Assembly: GCA_013214945.1 (NCBI GenBank)
Contig: JABSRT010000007.1
Span: 1-64,000, forward strand
DNA from: Gammaproteobacteria bacterium
Lineage (GTDB): Bacteria > Pseudomonadota > Gammaproteobacteria > Enterobacterales > Psychrobiaceae
Length of the DNA: 64,000 nt
Direction of reading: 5' to 3'
The notes beneath the pieces were generated by a model, which was not told the origin of the DNA, made no database searches, and saw only the letters and a program-made list of their open reading frames with translations. Both the position numbers and the translations under genes were made by a program. Shown here in pieces: positions 45,944 through 55,160 of the stretch. Numbering within the stretch: position 1 is the stretch's first letter; the number at the start of each line of letters is the position of its first letter.

Positions 45944-48127
45944 CTAGCGCTGTGCTTTCGCGGCGCGAGCTTGGTGTAGCTTGGTATAACTTTCAATTAA
46001 CCGCAAGTGCTTGTCTAGCCCTTCTAACTTCATGCTGGTTTTGGTCAGGCCGGGGAATTTAACGTCGCCAGTTACCGTGCCAACTACTTCGGCCATGGTG
46101 TCGTTGCCAAACATCCGACTGAAGTTCTTGATGTAATCAGCCAGTTCTAGTTCGTCGTCTAAGGTGATTTCTAGCACCGCGTGCAACGCTTGATAAAACA
46201 GACCGCGCTCAACCGTATTATCATTGTATTGCAGGAATGACTCAACCAGTTCAATCGCCTCGTCTAATTCGCCTAGCGCTAAATAGATTAAGATCTTAAG
46301 CTCAATAATGGTGAGCTGTCCCCACACGGTATTTTCGTCAAATACAATGCCAATTAGGGTCGGGATATCGGTTTGGTTATCTAACTGACTTTCTTCTAAA
46401 CGCTCAACCAAGCTCACTAGTGCATCATCACTTAACGAGTGAAGATTCAAAATGTCTTCACGGTAATCAAGTGCCTTATTGGTATTATCAAAGATAAGAT
46501 CATCAACCGGATACACTTCTGAATAATCAGGGACCAAGATACGACAAGCGCTGCCAATGTCAGAAAACTCTGCCACGTAAACCTCTTTGCCTAAGGTTTC
46601 TAGCAGCCCAAATAAGGTCGCGCTTTCTTGAGCGTTAGTGCCCGAGAAATCCCATTCACAGAAATCATAATCGTGGTTGGCACCAAAGAAGCGCCACGAA
46701 ATAATGCCAGTTGAATCAATAAAGTGTTCAACGAAGTTTTCTGGCTCAGACACTGCCATGCTATTAAACGTTGGCGGTGGCACATCATTTAAGCCTTCAA
46801 AGCTACGTCCTTGCAATAACTCAGTTAGGCTTCGTTCTAGCGCCGCTTCAAAACTTGGGTGAGCACCAAACGACGCAAACACACCGCCAGTTTTAGGGTT
46901 CATTAAGGTCACGCACATTACTGGGAATTGACCGCCCAATGATGCATCTTTAACGACAATAGGGAAACCTTGGGCTTCAAGGGCGTTGATGCCCGCGACA
47001 ATGCTAGGGTACTGGTCAATAACAGATTGAGGCACATCAGGCAGGATAATTTCTTGCTCAATGATTTGGCGCTTAACCGCACGTTCGAAAATTTCAGATA
47101 AACACTGAACCTTCGCTTCTTCAATATTGTTACCAGCACTCATGCCGTTACTTAAGAATAAGTTTTCGATTAAGTTCGACGGGAAATAAACCGTTTCACC
47201 ATCAGACTGGCGCACGTAAGGAATTGAACAAATGCCACGCTCACGATTGCCTGAGTTAGTGTCAATCAGGTGTGAGCCACGTAGCTCGCCTTCGGCGTCG
47301 TAAATTTCGCGACAATATGGGTCTAAAATCCCAACAGGCAGGCTGTCGTCTTGCTCTAGCTTAAACCACTTTTCATTGGGGTAGTGCACAAACTCACTGT
47401 TGGCAATCTCAAGACCAAGAAATTGGTCGTTATAAAAGAAGTTACAGTTTAAACGCTCAATAAACTCACCCAAAGCTGAACATAATGCACTTTCTTTGGT
47501 TGCGCCTTTGCCGTTGGTAAAACACATTTGTGACGCTGAATCGCGAATGTGTAATGACCAAACGTTTGGCACAATGTTACGCCACGATGAAATCTCAATT
47601 TTCATGCCCAGCTCGGCTAAAATCTCGGTCATGTTGGCAATGGTTTGTTCAAGCGGTAAATCTTTACCTAAAATAAACGACTCGCCAGCATCCGTTACCG
47701 GGCCCATTAACATTGCTTGGGCGTCGGCATCAAGATTTTCGACCGTTTCAATTTTGAACTCAGGCTGTGTTTGCACCACTTTTTTAACCGTACAACGGTC
47801 GATAGAACGTAAAATGCCCTGACGATCGCGATCAGAAATAGTGTCTGGCAGCTCGACTTGAATTTGGAATATTTGGTTGTAACGATCTTCAGGATCTACA
47901 ATATTATTTTGCGATAGTCGAATACCCTCGGTCGGGATATCACGAGAGACACAGTAAACCTTCATAAAATAGGCCGCACATAGCGCCGATGACGCTAAAA
48001 AATAGTCGAACGGGCTAGGCGCTGAGCCGTCGCCTTTGTAGCGAATAGGCTGATCGGCAATAACCGAAAAATCGTCAAACTTGGCTTCAAGTCTAAGGTT
48101 GTCGAGAAAATCTACTTTAATTTCCAT
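45944..48127 (-). CDS. OsmC domain/YcaO domain fusion protein
   Basis: A 727-residue fusion. Residues 1-135 form an OsmC-like domain with SSALCAAYFMKVYC and a second partner-cysteine region (CTVKKV), as in thiol peroxidases. From about residue 150 to 560 is a YcaO ATP-grasp-like domain with ALGEFIERLNCNF and AKVQCLSEIFERAVKR, the conserved Glu/Gln/Arg residues that bind Mg-ATP. The C-terminal part is helical, as in E. coli YcaO, which affects RimO-dependent methylthiolation of ribosomal protein S12. No cyclodehydratase partner or precursor peptide is adjacent, so a thiazole-peptide role is unlikely. It is transcribed alone. Confidence 0.9.
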   Translation of the reverse strand: MEIKVDFLDNLRLEAKFDDFSVIADQPIRYKGDGSAPSPFDYFLASSALCAAYFMKVYCVSRDIPTEGIRLSQNNIVDPEDRYNQIFQIQVELPDTISDRDRQGILRSIDRCTVKKVVQTQPEFKIETVENLDADAQAMLMGPVTDAGESFILGKDLPLEQTIANMTEILAELGMKIEISSWRNIVPNVWSLHIRDSASQMCFTNGKGATKESALCSALGEFIERLNCNFFYNDQFLGLEIANSEFVHYPNEKWFKLEQDDSLPVGILDPYCREIYDAEGELRGSHLIDTNSGNRERGICSIPYVRQSDGETVYFPSNLIENLFLSNGMSAGNNIEEAKVQCLSEIFERAVKRQIIEQEIILPDVPQSVIDQYPSIVAGINALEAQGFPIVVKDASLGGQFPVMCVTLMNPKTGGVFASFGAHPSFEAALERSLTELLQGRSFEGLNDVPPPTFNSMAVSEPENFVEHFIDSTGIISWRFFGANHDYDFCEWDFSGTNAQESATLFGLLETLGKEVYVAEFSDIGSACRILVPDYSEVYPVDDLIFDNTNKALDYREDILNLHSLSDDALVSLVERLEESQLDNQTDIPTLIGIVFDENTVWGQLTIIELKILIYLALGELDEAIELVESFLQYNDNTVERGLFYQALHAVLEITLDDELELADYIKNFSRMFGNDTMAEVVGTVTGDVKFPGLTKTSMKLEGLDKHLRLIESYTKLHQARAAKAQR

Positions 48128-48500
48128 TGCATGGGTTCCACAGTGATCACATCAATAAAATCGAAATGCTTGAGCATTACCCGTCATAAAACAGACAAAT
48201 ATAAGCTCGCACGATTTTAAAACTGGCGAATTGAATAATTGGGGCAATTATCGGCTTTTTAAGCGCGATAGTCTTTAGTTAATTAGCGCATTTGAGTAAT
48301 TAGTCGCAATTTGTGACCGCGATAAAAGGCAGATATATTTGTACGGGTCAGTTTAATTTTTCGGCTTATTGTTATGTGCGCCAGCTTGTAGTAAAAGTGA
48401 CGGGTGCGGGGTAGTGTCGGCACTCTGTAAACGAAATTAAATACTATAAAAAGGCCAAGATTAAAAAGCATAAAAATTGGCATTTGAGACGGAGACAAAT
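48128..48500. other. Divergent intergenic region
   Basis: About 370 bases between the OsmC-YcaO gene and the amidohydrolase, with no reading frame I can support. A short inverted repeat (ATAATTG-GGG-CAATTAT, 48235-48251) is the only structure I noticed; promoters for both flanking genes should be here. Confidence 0.4.
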
Positions 48501-49655
48501 ATGAATTGCATCGCCTTTAGGCACCGGCTACACCAGCACCCTGAACTTGCGAACGTTGAGGTTGATACCGCTGCACGTTTAGTGGAATATTTATCACCGT
48601 TGTCACCAGACAACGTAGTGACTGGCATTGGCGGCACTGGGGTCGCGGTTTGTTTTGGTGATGCGTCGACGGGGCGCACTGTGATGTTAAGGTGTGAGCT
48701 AGACGCGTTACCGATTAGTGAAACCAATGCCTTTGATTATCGCTCGGTGGTCGCTGGGGTTTCTCACAAATGTGGTCACGATGGCCATATGGCGATATTG
48801 GCGGCAGTCGCGCAACATTATGCCAGTAACCGACCAAAGACTGGCCAAGTTGTTTTAATGTTTCAACCCGCAGAAGAAACTGGCGCTGGTGCCAAGGCAA
48901 TGCTAGCAGACCAACTATCGCAGCAGTTTAAGCCCGACTTTGTGTTCGCCTTGCATAATGTGCCAAAATTCCCACTGGGTGAAGTTATTGTCAAACAAGG
49001 CACTATGTGTTGTGCCTCACGTGGCGTGATTATCCGTTTAACCGGAAAAACCGCCCACGCCGCGCAACCAGAAACCGGCATTAGCCCGCTTAAGGCCGTA
49101 CATCAGTTACTGCCGTTATTTGAGCAATTGCCGCAGTTAATCGACAGCAAGAGCGCGTTTACCTTTGCGACGGTAGTCGGGGTTAAACTCGGCGAAAAAG
49201 CCTTTGGCACCGCGCCGGCCGACGGTGAAATTTATGTTACCTTGCGCAGTGAGTCGAATGATGAAATGGAGCGTTTAGTCGAACTTGTCAGTAACGAAGT
49301 GGCAGTAGTCGCCACAGCGCATCAGCTAAGCTATGCGATTGAATATGAAGATGTGTTTGACGCCACTGTTAATGATGAGCAGGCGGTGAATATTATTAGC
49401 GCTGCGCTAAAAGATGAGCCAGTGCGGATTGCGCCAGAACCGTTTCGCTGGTCAGAAGATTTTGGTCAGTTCACCCGTTTATACCGCGGCGCGTTATTTG
49501 GTTTAGGCGCTGGTGAGAATACCCCAGCATTACATAATCCTGACTATGACTTTCCCGATCAGTTAATTGAAATCGGCAGTGGCTATTTTATTAAAATCAT
49601 TGAGCATTGCTTTAACCAGCCGAAAGTGGCCGTATATTCAAATTCGGAGTATTGA
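48501..49655 (+). CDS. M20 family amidohydrolase
   Basis: A 384-residue zinc-dependent amidohydrolase of the M20D type (hippurate, N-acyl amino acid or IAA-amide hydrolases). Landmarks: FRHRLHQHPEL at the N-terminus, metal motif KCGHDGHMA near residue 95, AEETGAGAKAM near 130, and ALHNVP near 155. A TTG 24 bases upstream opens a longer frame, but GGAG six bases before the ATG at 48501 decides the start. It overlaps the GNAT gene by one base. A hydrolase next to an acetyltransferase suggests turnover of an N-acylated amine or amino acid, but this is inference. Confidence 0.88.
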   Translation: MNCIAFRHRLHQHPELANVEVDTAARLVEYLSPLSPDNVVTGIGGTGVAVCFGDASTGRTVMLRCELDALPISETNAFDYRSVVAGVSHKCGHDGHMAILAAVAQHYASNRPKTGQVVLMFQPAEETGAGAKAMLADQLSQQFKPDFVFALHNVPKFPLGEVIVKQGTMCCASRGVIIRLTGKTAHAAQPETGISPLKAVHQLLPLFEQLPQLIDSKSAFTFATVVGVKLGEKAFGTAPADGEIYVTLRSESNDEMERLVELVSNEVAVVATAHQLSYAIEYEDVFDATVNDEQAVNIISAALKDEPVRIAPEPFRWSEDFGQFTRLYRGALFGLGAGENTPALHNPDYDFPDQLIEIGSGYFIKIIEHCFNQPKVAVYSNSEY

Positions 49656-50137
49656 TGAAAATTGAAGCGAAAGTAATAGATTACTTAAATGAGCAACAGG
49701 CGCATGAGCTTAGTTATTTGTTAAATAATTATGCACAAGACCCAATGGGAGGTGGCGCTGCGTTATCGGATTATACCCAACAAAACTTAGCCAAAGAGCT
49801 AGCAAAAGTGCCGCATGCATTTAGCGTGATTTGTTATGTTGATGGTAAACCTGCTGGCTTAGTTAATTGTTTTGAGGCGTTCTCAACCTTTAAATGTCAG
49901 CCATTGGTTAACATTCACGATCTCGTGGTAGTCAGTGAGTTTAGGGGACTCGGTATTAGCCAGTTAATGTTGGATAAAGTTGAAGAGCAGGCGCAAGCTA
50001 AAGGTTGCTGTAAAATTACCCTAGAAGTTTTATCTGGCAATGAAATCGCGCAGCAATCGTACCTGAAATTTGGGTTTGATGGCTATGAGTTAAGTCCTGA
50101 AATGGGAAAAGCGTTATTTTGGCAAAAAATGCTTTAA
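49655..50137 (+). CDS. GNAT family N-acetyltransferase
   Basis: A 160-residue acetyltransferase. The acetyl-CoA-binding region is seen in LVVVSEFRGLGISQLMLDKVEEQA (a V-x-x-x-x-R-G-x-G-like pyrophosphate loop near residues 85-105), followed by the conserved NEIAQQSYLKFGF ending. The ATG lies in TGATG with the stop of the amidohydrolase, with GGAG five bases upstream; a TTG one codon earlier is not preferred. The two genes form a coupled pair. Substrate unknown. Confidence 0.87.
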   Translation: MKIEAKVIDYLNEQQAHELSYLLNNYAQDPMGGGAALSDYTQQNLAKELAKVPHAFSVICYVDGKPAGLVNCFEAFSTFKCQPLVNIHDLVVVSEFRGLGISQLMLDKVEEQAQAKGCCKITLEVLSGNEIAQQSYLKFGFDGYELSPEMGKALFWQKML

Positions 50138-50200
50138 CCGCCTAACTAGAAACAGCGGCAACACAACCTTCATTGGTTTGCTCTGGTTGCTAATGTGTCA

Positions 50201-50221
50201 CCGGAGCGGCATTCGCCCCGG
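50201..50221. terminator. Hairpin between GNAT and FAD oxidase genes
   Basis: CCGG-A-GCG pairs with CGC-C-CCGG around a five-base loop. It lies between convergent genes and may help terminate either, though it lacks a clear T run. Confidence 0.4.
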
Positions 50222-50236
50222 CTATTCGAGTGGTAA

Positions 50237-51937
50237 TTATTGAGTGTAGTGCCCTGGTGATAACAAACCTTGCGGGTCGACGCCTTTTTTTATACTGCGG
50301 TGCAGCTTTGTTAGCGCATCGCTAAAATTTAGCCCGTCGTTACTCATCGCACGTATCGAAGAGCGATAGGTTGAAAAGCCCATTTTATTGAAGGCCGCTA
50401 ATAATTCATCATGGCATTGCAGCGCTTTTAGATTATCGGCCTCAACCTCTCGGTCAAATACTATTGAAATAACACAGTCGACCGCACGTTCGTTGAGTAA
50501 GGTTATTGATATAGCAGGCTCAAAATCATATTTCTTAAACGTTTCTTTGGTAATCGCGTTAAAGTATTGCACCGTTTCTTTGGTCATAGGGCCGATTGGC
50601 GCTAGCCAGATTAAGCCAACACGATCTTTGTCTGGGTGTTTTAACGATTGATTTAATTGTTTTTTACGCCAATAGACACTTTTAATGAAAAAGTCTGTTG
50701 GTTTACCTTTTTTAAGATCAATCAAAGCACTGAATATATTTAGCTGCGGTAATAACTTTCGTTGTAACTGCGGAAATATAAAACCGATTGCATCACTGGC
50801 AATGGTTTTTTTGACGACAGCAGCGGCTCTGTCTGACAGAATTATTTTTTTACACTCAATGCCGGTTAATGCTTTTCGTAATGCTCGGCGAGAAGCAACT
50901 GTGTCTAGCCATGAATTACCATAAATGGCCCCTGAAATAGTCCAATGGCTAATATCGTTTTGTTTAATGATCTTAGCGGCAATATTTTCAGGTAATGGCG
51001 TCACGCCATCCGTTTCTTTATAGGGATAACGCATCACCGCTTGAATACCCTTATGGGCATTAGCGCAATGTATTTGACTGTTTAAGGTACCATTTAACTT
51101 TAATGGCCTAAGTTGTTCAATAGCTTGGCTAAAATCCTGATCGCTTTTTAACTTAATAAAAAAGTTATAAAGATATTTTTTTGCTGGCATTACCCGCAAA
51201 TAAATCGCGGTGACTATGCCCATATTAGACTGGCTAAAAATACCATCTAAATATGGTCCCAAGCCATGTTTATGCACGCCAATATTCGCAGAATTGTTGC
51301 AACCAGCATGACCAGTTTTTACTAGAGAACCATCGGCCAGCACCACGACCATGCCACTTATATGATCAAAATGGTCACCATAACTGGTGTGGCCAAAGCC
51401 TCTTTCAATACTATTTGCCAATACACTGCAGCTAGGGGATGAACCCGTTGCATCCATCCAAAAATCGCCACCCTCGGCTTGTAAAAAATCATAAAGTTGC
51501 TGCTGAGTTACACCGGCATCAATTTTTAGAATACCTAACTTTTTACCGTAAGGGATCGTAGTATCTAAAGAGTTAGTTAACCATTGAGGCGCGGCATTGA
51601 AGTGTTTTAAACAAAGTAAAATGGCTTGTTCACAAGTCGGGGTCGCCGAGCCGTAGCCCCAGTTTTGACCAGACGATACTGTGTATACCTTAAATGTAGC
51701 GCCATCACTATTTAGTTGGTTAATGGTGCTGATAAACCATTGTAAATCTTCTACTGACTTTGGAAATACGACCAGCGCCGACGTATGGTGCTGCGCAAAA
51801 GTGCAGGTGTTAAATTCTGCTAATATGGCTGGGTTATAATTGCTACTGGCATAATCGAATTTTTTATTACAAAGTTCATTTTCAAGCTGAGTTGTTATTA
51901 CCTGATCCACATTACATCCTACTGCGTTCAATATCAT
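50237..51937 (-). CDS. FAD-linked oxidase, vanillyl-alcohol oxidase/p-cresol methylhydroxylase type
   Basis: A 566-residue flavoprotein. The N-terminal PP-loop FAD-binding domain (about residues 50-260) contains the TVSSGQNWGYGSATP motif and the GFGHTSYGDHFDHISGMVVVLADG stretch, which resembles 4-cresol dehydrogenase and vanillyl-alcohol oxidase proteins; the C-terminus ends in the typical DPQGLLSPGHY. Family members oxidise para-substituted phenols, transferring electrons to cytochrome or oxygen. No cytochrome subunit or phenol pathway gene is adjacent, and no signal peptide is obvious. It stands alone, in A/T-rich surroundings with a large empty region upstream, so lateral acquisition is possible. 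Confidence 0.78.
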   Translation of the reverse strand: MILNAVGCNVDQVITTQLENELCNKKFDYASSNYNPAILAEFNTCTFAQHHTSALVVFPKSVEDLQWFISTINQLNSDGATFKVYTVSSGQNWGYGSATPTCEQAILLCLKHFNAAPQWLTNSLDTTIPYGKKLGILKIDAGVTQQQLYDFLQAEGGDFWMDATGSSPSCSVLANSIERGFGHTSYGDHFDHISGMVVVLADGSLVKTGHAGCNNSANIGVHKHGLGPYLDGIFSQSNMGIVTAIYLRVMPAKKYLYNFFIKLKSDQDFSQAIEQLRPLKLNGTLNSQIHCANAHKGIQAVMRYPYKETDGVTPLPENIAAKIIKQNDISHWTISGAIYGNSWLDTVASRRALRKALTGIECKKIILSDRAAAVVKKTIASDAIGFIFPQLQRKLLPQLNIFSALIDLKKGKPTDFFIKSVYWRKKQLNQSLKHPDKDRVGLIWLAPIGPMTKETVQYFNAITKETFKKYDFEPAISITLLNERAVDCVISIVFDREVEADNLKALQCHDELLAAFNKMGFSTYRSSIRAMSNDGLNFSDALTKLHRSIKKGVDPQGLLSPGHYTQ

Positions 51938-52637
51938 TTAAGACATTGATTCAAAATGTTAGTTTATAGTTTTTAGACATTTACTCGCTGCACGGCATAC
52001 CGCAGATTGCACAAAATTGGCGATAGCTTAATCAATGAGATTGGTATTAATACCATGATGTCACACTCGATTGTAGAAATTTATGAGACAACCCGTGTTT
52101 TTACGCTGAATTGTGTAGTATTTGTACGTAACTTGGGGTTCTCGTCGATTTATTTAGCCTAAAATCTTAAGTGTGATCTTTATTTTTTAAGATTAAATTT
52201 ATGTACTAACAATAGCTTGTGAGATTTGTTTGATTATTAATGGAAGTTTTCGATATTGGTCGGATTATTAATAACGTTAGTGACCCAGTCTCACCCACAT
52301 GTGCCGAGCTTTATGGTTGTATTTACAGTCTTGTTGTTACTGCTATTGCTGTTTCAATTAGGTATATTTATCGGATGTTAATCAAATAATCATCTCAATG
52401 ATTTAATTTTTTGTTCAGTAATAACAAGCCACTCACAGGTTGAAATTGGCCGATTAATCACGAGTACATTGGAGTGTGATTTGATTGTTTACGCCTTTTT
52501 CACTCCAAACTTATCTCGTTATTATTGTTTAATATTAGATGGTTATTAATAATATTAAAACGAATAAGATCTTCTGCTGACCAAATTTTTTTAATTAGTA
52601 TAAGATATGTTTTTATTTTTTGAGCAGGTACAAAAAG
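51938..52637. other. A/T-rich intergenic region
   Basis: About 700 bases with no firm gene. It contains a 14-bp palindrome (TGGTATTAATACCA, 52042-52055), an inverted pair TTGGAGTG/CACTCCAA (52469-52476 and 52501-52508), and a possible 49-codon frame with one membrane helix at 52240-52389 that has no ribosome-binding site. The region should hold promoters of the flanking divergent genes. Confidence 0.45.
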
Positions 52638-53522
52638 GTGTTAGAGAAAAGCTATAAGCAAGGACTGATGTTTGCCATTGCTGCATATATAATGTGGGGC
52701 GTGGCACCAGTCTATTTCAAGTGGGTCGCACAGGTTTCAGCGCTTGAAATATTGACTCACCGCGTGATTTGGTCATTTGCATTTCTGTTTGGGATTATTA
52801 CACTAACAGCCGGCTGGCATCGCGTTCAGCACGTGTTTAGGCAGCGAAAAAAGGTCCCTGTGTTGCTGCTTTCATCAGTGATAATTGCCGTTAACTGGCT
52901 TATATTTATTTGGGCGATCACCAATGATCGCTTAATGGATGCCTCGCTCGGTTATTACATTAATCCGCTGTTTAATGTCGTATTAGGCACCGTGTTTTTT
53001 AGTGAAAAACTTCGTCGAGCGCAATGGTTCGCCGTGGCGCTAGCGCTAGCTGGTGTTTTAGTGGAATTAATAGCGTTTGGTGCCATACCTTGGGTCTCTG
53101 TCGCGTTGGCCAGTACCTTTAGTTGTTACGGGGTCTTGCGTAAAAAAGTGAATGTCGATGCCATTAGTGGTTTGTTTGTTGAAACGATGTTCTTACTGCC
53201 GGTGGCGCTGTTTTATGTCTTGTTGGTCGACTTGCCGTCATTCGATTTTATCAATGCTGATTTATCGTTAAGTTTACTGCTATTGGCTGCGGGTGTGGTC
53301 ACAACTTTACCATTGCTGGCTTTTTCTGCCGCGGCGATTAGAATTCCGCTGTCGACCTTAGGGTTTATTCAGTACATTGGCCCAACTTTAATGTTGTCGA
53401 TGGCGGTGTTTGTTTATGGAGAATCTTTCGAGCCAGAAAAAGGGCTGACCTTTGGCTTTATTTGGTTAGCATTGGTTGTTTATAGTGTCGATGGTTATCG
53501 TAACCGCTTTAAGAAAAAATAA
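52638..53522 (+). CDS. rarD: EamA family transporter RarD
   Basis: A 294-residue polytopic membrane protein of the drug/metabolite transporter superfamily with about ten helices. The opening KQGLMFAIAAYIMWGVAPVYFK and ILTHRVIWSF are close to RarD. The open frame begins at TTG 52620, but the GTG at 52638 has AGG nine bases upstream and aligns exactly with the length of the E. coli RarD N-terminus, so it is preferred. RarD was first noted in chloramphenicol-related phenotypes; the natural substrate is not known to me. It is convergent with the GDPD gene. Confidence 0.88.
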   Translation: MLEKSYKQGLMFAIAAYIMWGVAPVYFKWVAQVSALEILTHRVIWSFAFLFGIITLTAGWHRVQHVFRQRKKVPVLLLSSVIIAVNWLIFIWAITNDRLMDASLGYYINPLFNVVLGTVFFSEKLRRAQWFAVALALAGVLVELIAFGAIPWVSVALASTFSCYGVLRKKVNVDAISGLFVETMFLLPVALFYVLLVDLPSFDFINADLSLSLLLLAAGVVTTLPLLAFSAAAIRIPLSTLGFIQYIGPTLMLSMAVFVYGESFEPEKGLTFGFIWLALVVYSVDGYRNRFKKK

Positions 53523-53539
53523 GCCGTTGTGGCTGGCTG

Positions 53540-54241
53540 CTACTGTTTCTCTTGTTCTGTCAGCCACTGATTAAACTCGAGTGGGTAGTCGGTAAAAATG
53601 CCATCGATGCCCATGTGTAACAATTGTTGAAATTTCGAGGGTTTATTGACGGTATAAACCAACACTTTGAGCCCACGCTGGTGGGCGTCATCAATAATCG
53701 CTTGATTGAGAGATTCAACATTAAGGTTAATTGACCACGCGTCGAGCTGTTGGGCGAATTTTGCATAATCTAGCCCAACACTAGCGCTTAATGCTGCAAT
53801 TTTTAGCGCCGGAAACTGGCCTTTTAGCCACTGTAAATCGTGATGGAAGAAACTAGAAACCACAAAATCGTCACAGTGCCAGCCCTTGCTTAGGTGTTGT
53901 TTGATTAAGGCTAAAACTAGCGCGGCACTGGCACTGTCTTTCAGTTCAATGTTAACGATCGCGCGGCGGTTAACTAAGGCCAGTACCTCAGATAACAAGG
54001 GGATCTTCTGACCGTCACCGGCGTCGAGTTGGCGTAGCTGTGTTAGAGAATACTGAGTTAGCGCGCCGTGGCCATTAGTTGTTCGGTCTAACTCGTTGTC
54101 ATGAATAACCAGTAGCTCGCCCTCGTGCGCACGCACATCAATTTCGATCCACTGAGCGCCTTGTTCAATGCCAATAGCAATAGCGGCGAGGGTATTTTCA
54201 GGGGCGTGGCCTCTGGCCCCGCGATGACCGATGCAAATCAT
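53540..54241 (-). CDS. Glycerophosphodiester phosphodiesterase
   Basis: A 233-residue TIM-barrel phosphodiesterase splitting glycerophosphodiesters into glycerol-3-phosphate and an alcohol. Landmarks are GHRGARGHAPENTLAA near residue 4, WIEIDVRAHEGELLVIHD near 35 and NIELKDS near 102, giving the catalytic His pair and metal-binding Glu and Asp. No signal peptide is visible, so it is the cytoplasmic UgpQ-like type. Its ATG overlaps the GST gene upstream by four bases, so the two are co-translated. Confidence 0.9.
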   Translation of the reverse strand: MICIGHRGARGHAPENTLAAIAIGIEQGAQWIEIDVRAHEGELLVIHDNELDRTTNGHGALTQYSLTQLRQLDAGDGQKIPLLSEVLALVNRRAIVNIELKDSASAALVLALIKQHLSKGWHCDDFVVSSFFHHDLQWLKGQFPALKIAALSASVGLDYAKFAQQLDAWSINLNVESLNQAIIDDAHQRGLKVLVYTVNKPSKFQQLLHMGIDGIFTDYPLEFNQWLTEQEKQ

Positions 54242-54906
54242 AATAACTCCTCACTAGTTGCGCCAAAGCTTACAACCGGACTGTCTGGTTGCCACTGCTT
54301 AAACTTGGTCATGGTGGTCATGAAGTGTTGACTGGTTAATAAACTGCTAAGCCAACGTTTAAGCTGGGGATAGTCGACTTGTTCAAACCACGCTAGGTCG
54401 ACATGGGCAAACTGTCTGACAAAGGGGAAAATAGCGATATCACTATAACTAATTTCGTCACCATATAAATACAATTGACCGCTAAGCTGTTGCTCAAGTT
54501 GAGATAAAAAAACAAGCCCCTGGTCACGGTAATATTGTTGGTTATGTTCAGGGAAGCGATCGTAGTATTTGTAACGGTCAAGCGCGCTTTTAAATTCATT
54601 ATCATTAGTGGCAATTAATTGTGCCTCTATTGACGACGGTGGTTTGAGAGGTGTGTCGTTAGTTGCTACAGCCCAGTCGATTATTTCAAGGCTTTGCTCA
54701 ATAACTTGGCCGTTAGGAAGTACTAGCACCGGCACTGTGCCTTTGGGCGAATAACTCAGTAGCGACTCGGGTTTATCCTTTAAAACCACTTCACGTAATT
54801 CAACTTGGCGTTGCATTAGTAATAGCCCCATTCTGGCGCGCATCGCATAAGGGCAGCGTCGAAAGCTGTATAGAATGGGCAGCGGCTTAACAGATGCAGA
54901 TGTCAT
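54238..54906 (-). CDS. Glutathione S-transferase-like protein with N-terminal Cys
   Basis: A 222-residue GST-fold protein. The N-terminal thioredoxin-like part has YSFRRCPYAMRAR with a cysteine at the catalytic position, as in omega-class and SspA-like GSTs, which favour thiol-transfer over conjugation; GTVPVLVLPNGQVIEQS supplies the cis-proline site. The C-terminal domain is helical. Its stop overlaps the GDPD start (ATGA). A role in redox or stress responses is plausible but unproven. Confidence 0.85.
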   Translation of the reverse strand: MTSASVKPLPILYSFRRCPYAMRARMGLLLMQRQVELREVVLKDKPESLLSYSPKGTVPVLVLPNGQVIEQSLEIIDWAVATNDTPLKPPSSIEAQLIATNDNEFKSALDRYKYYDRFPEHNQQYYRDQGLVFLSQLEQQLSGQLYLYGDEISYSDIAIFPFVRQFAHVDLAWFEQVDYPQLKRWLSSLLTSQHFMTTMTKFKQWQPDSPVVSFGATSEELL

Positions 54907-55160
54907 GATTTGGGCATTACCTTATTGGGGCGGCTGCTGTCAGCGCGCTAGTCGTTATTATGACAGCATAACCGAAATAGTTCGAAAGTTTAACTGGTAT
55001 TGCCAGTTGAGGATGAGGCTATTTTTGTGGCTAAAGCTCGGTTATTTACTTTTGGTGTATTGAGAATTGTTATCGTTTGGTGGTAGCATGCGTAATACTT
55101 TTATATTAGACAGCTGCGATAATAGCGCTGTGTTAATGCTTTATTATTAGGATGGTTTTC

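Noticed and set aside
45944-48127. YcaO as part of a thiazole/oxazole-modified peptide cluster
   Set aside because: No precursor peptide, dehydrogenase, E1-like partner, protease or exporter nearby; the sequence resembles the E. coli YcaO type.
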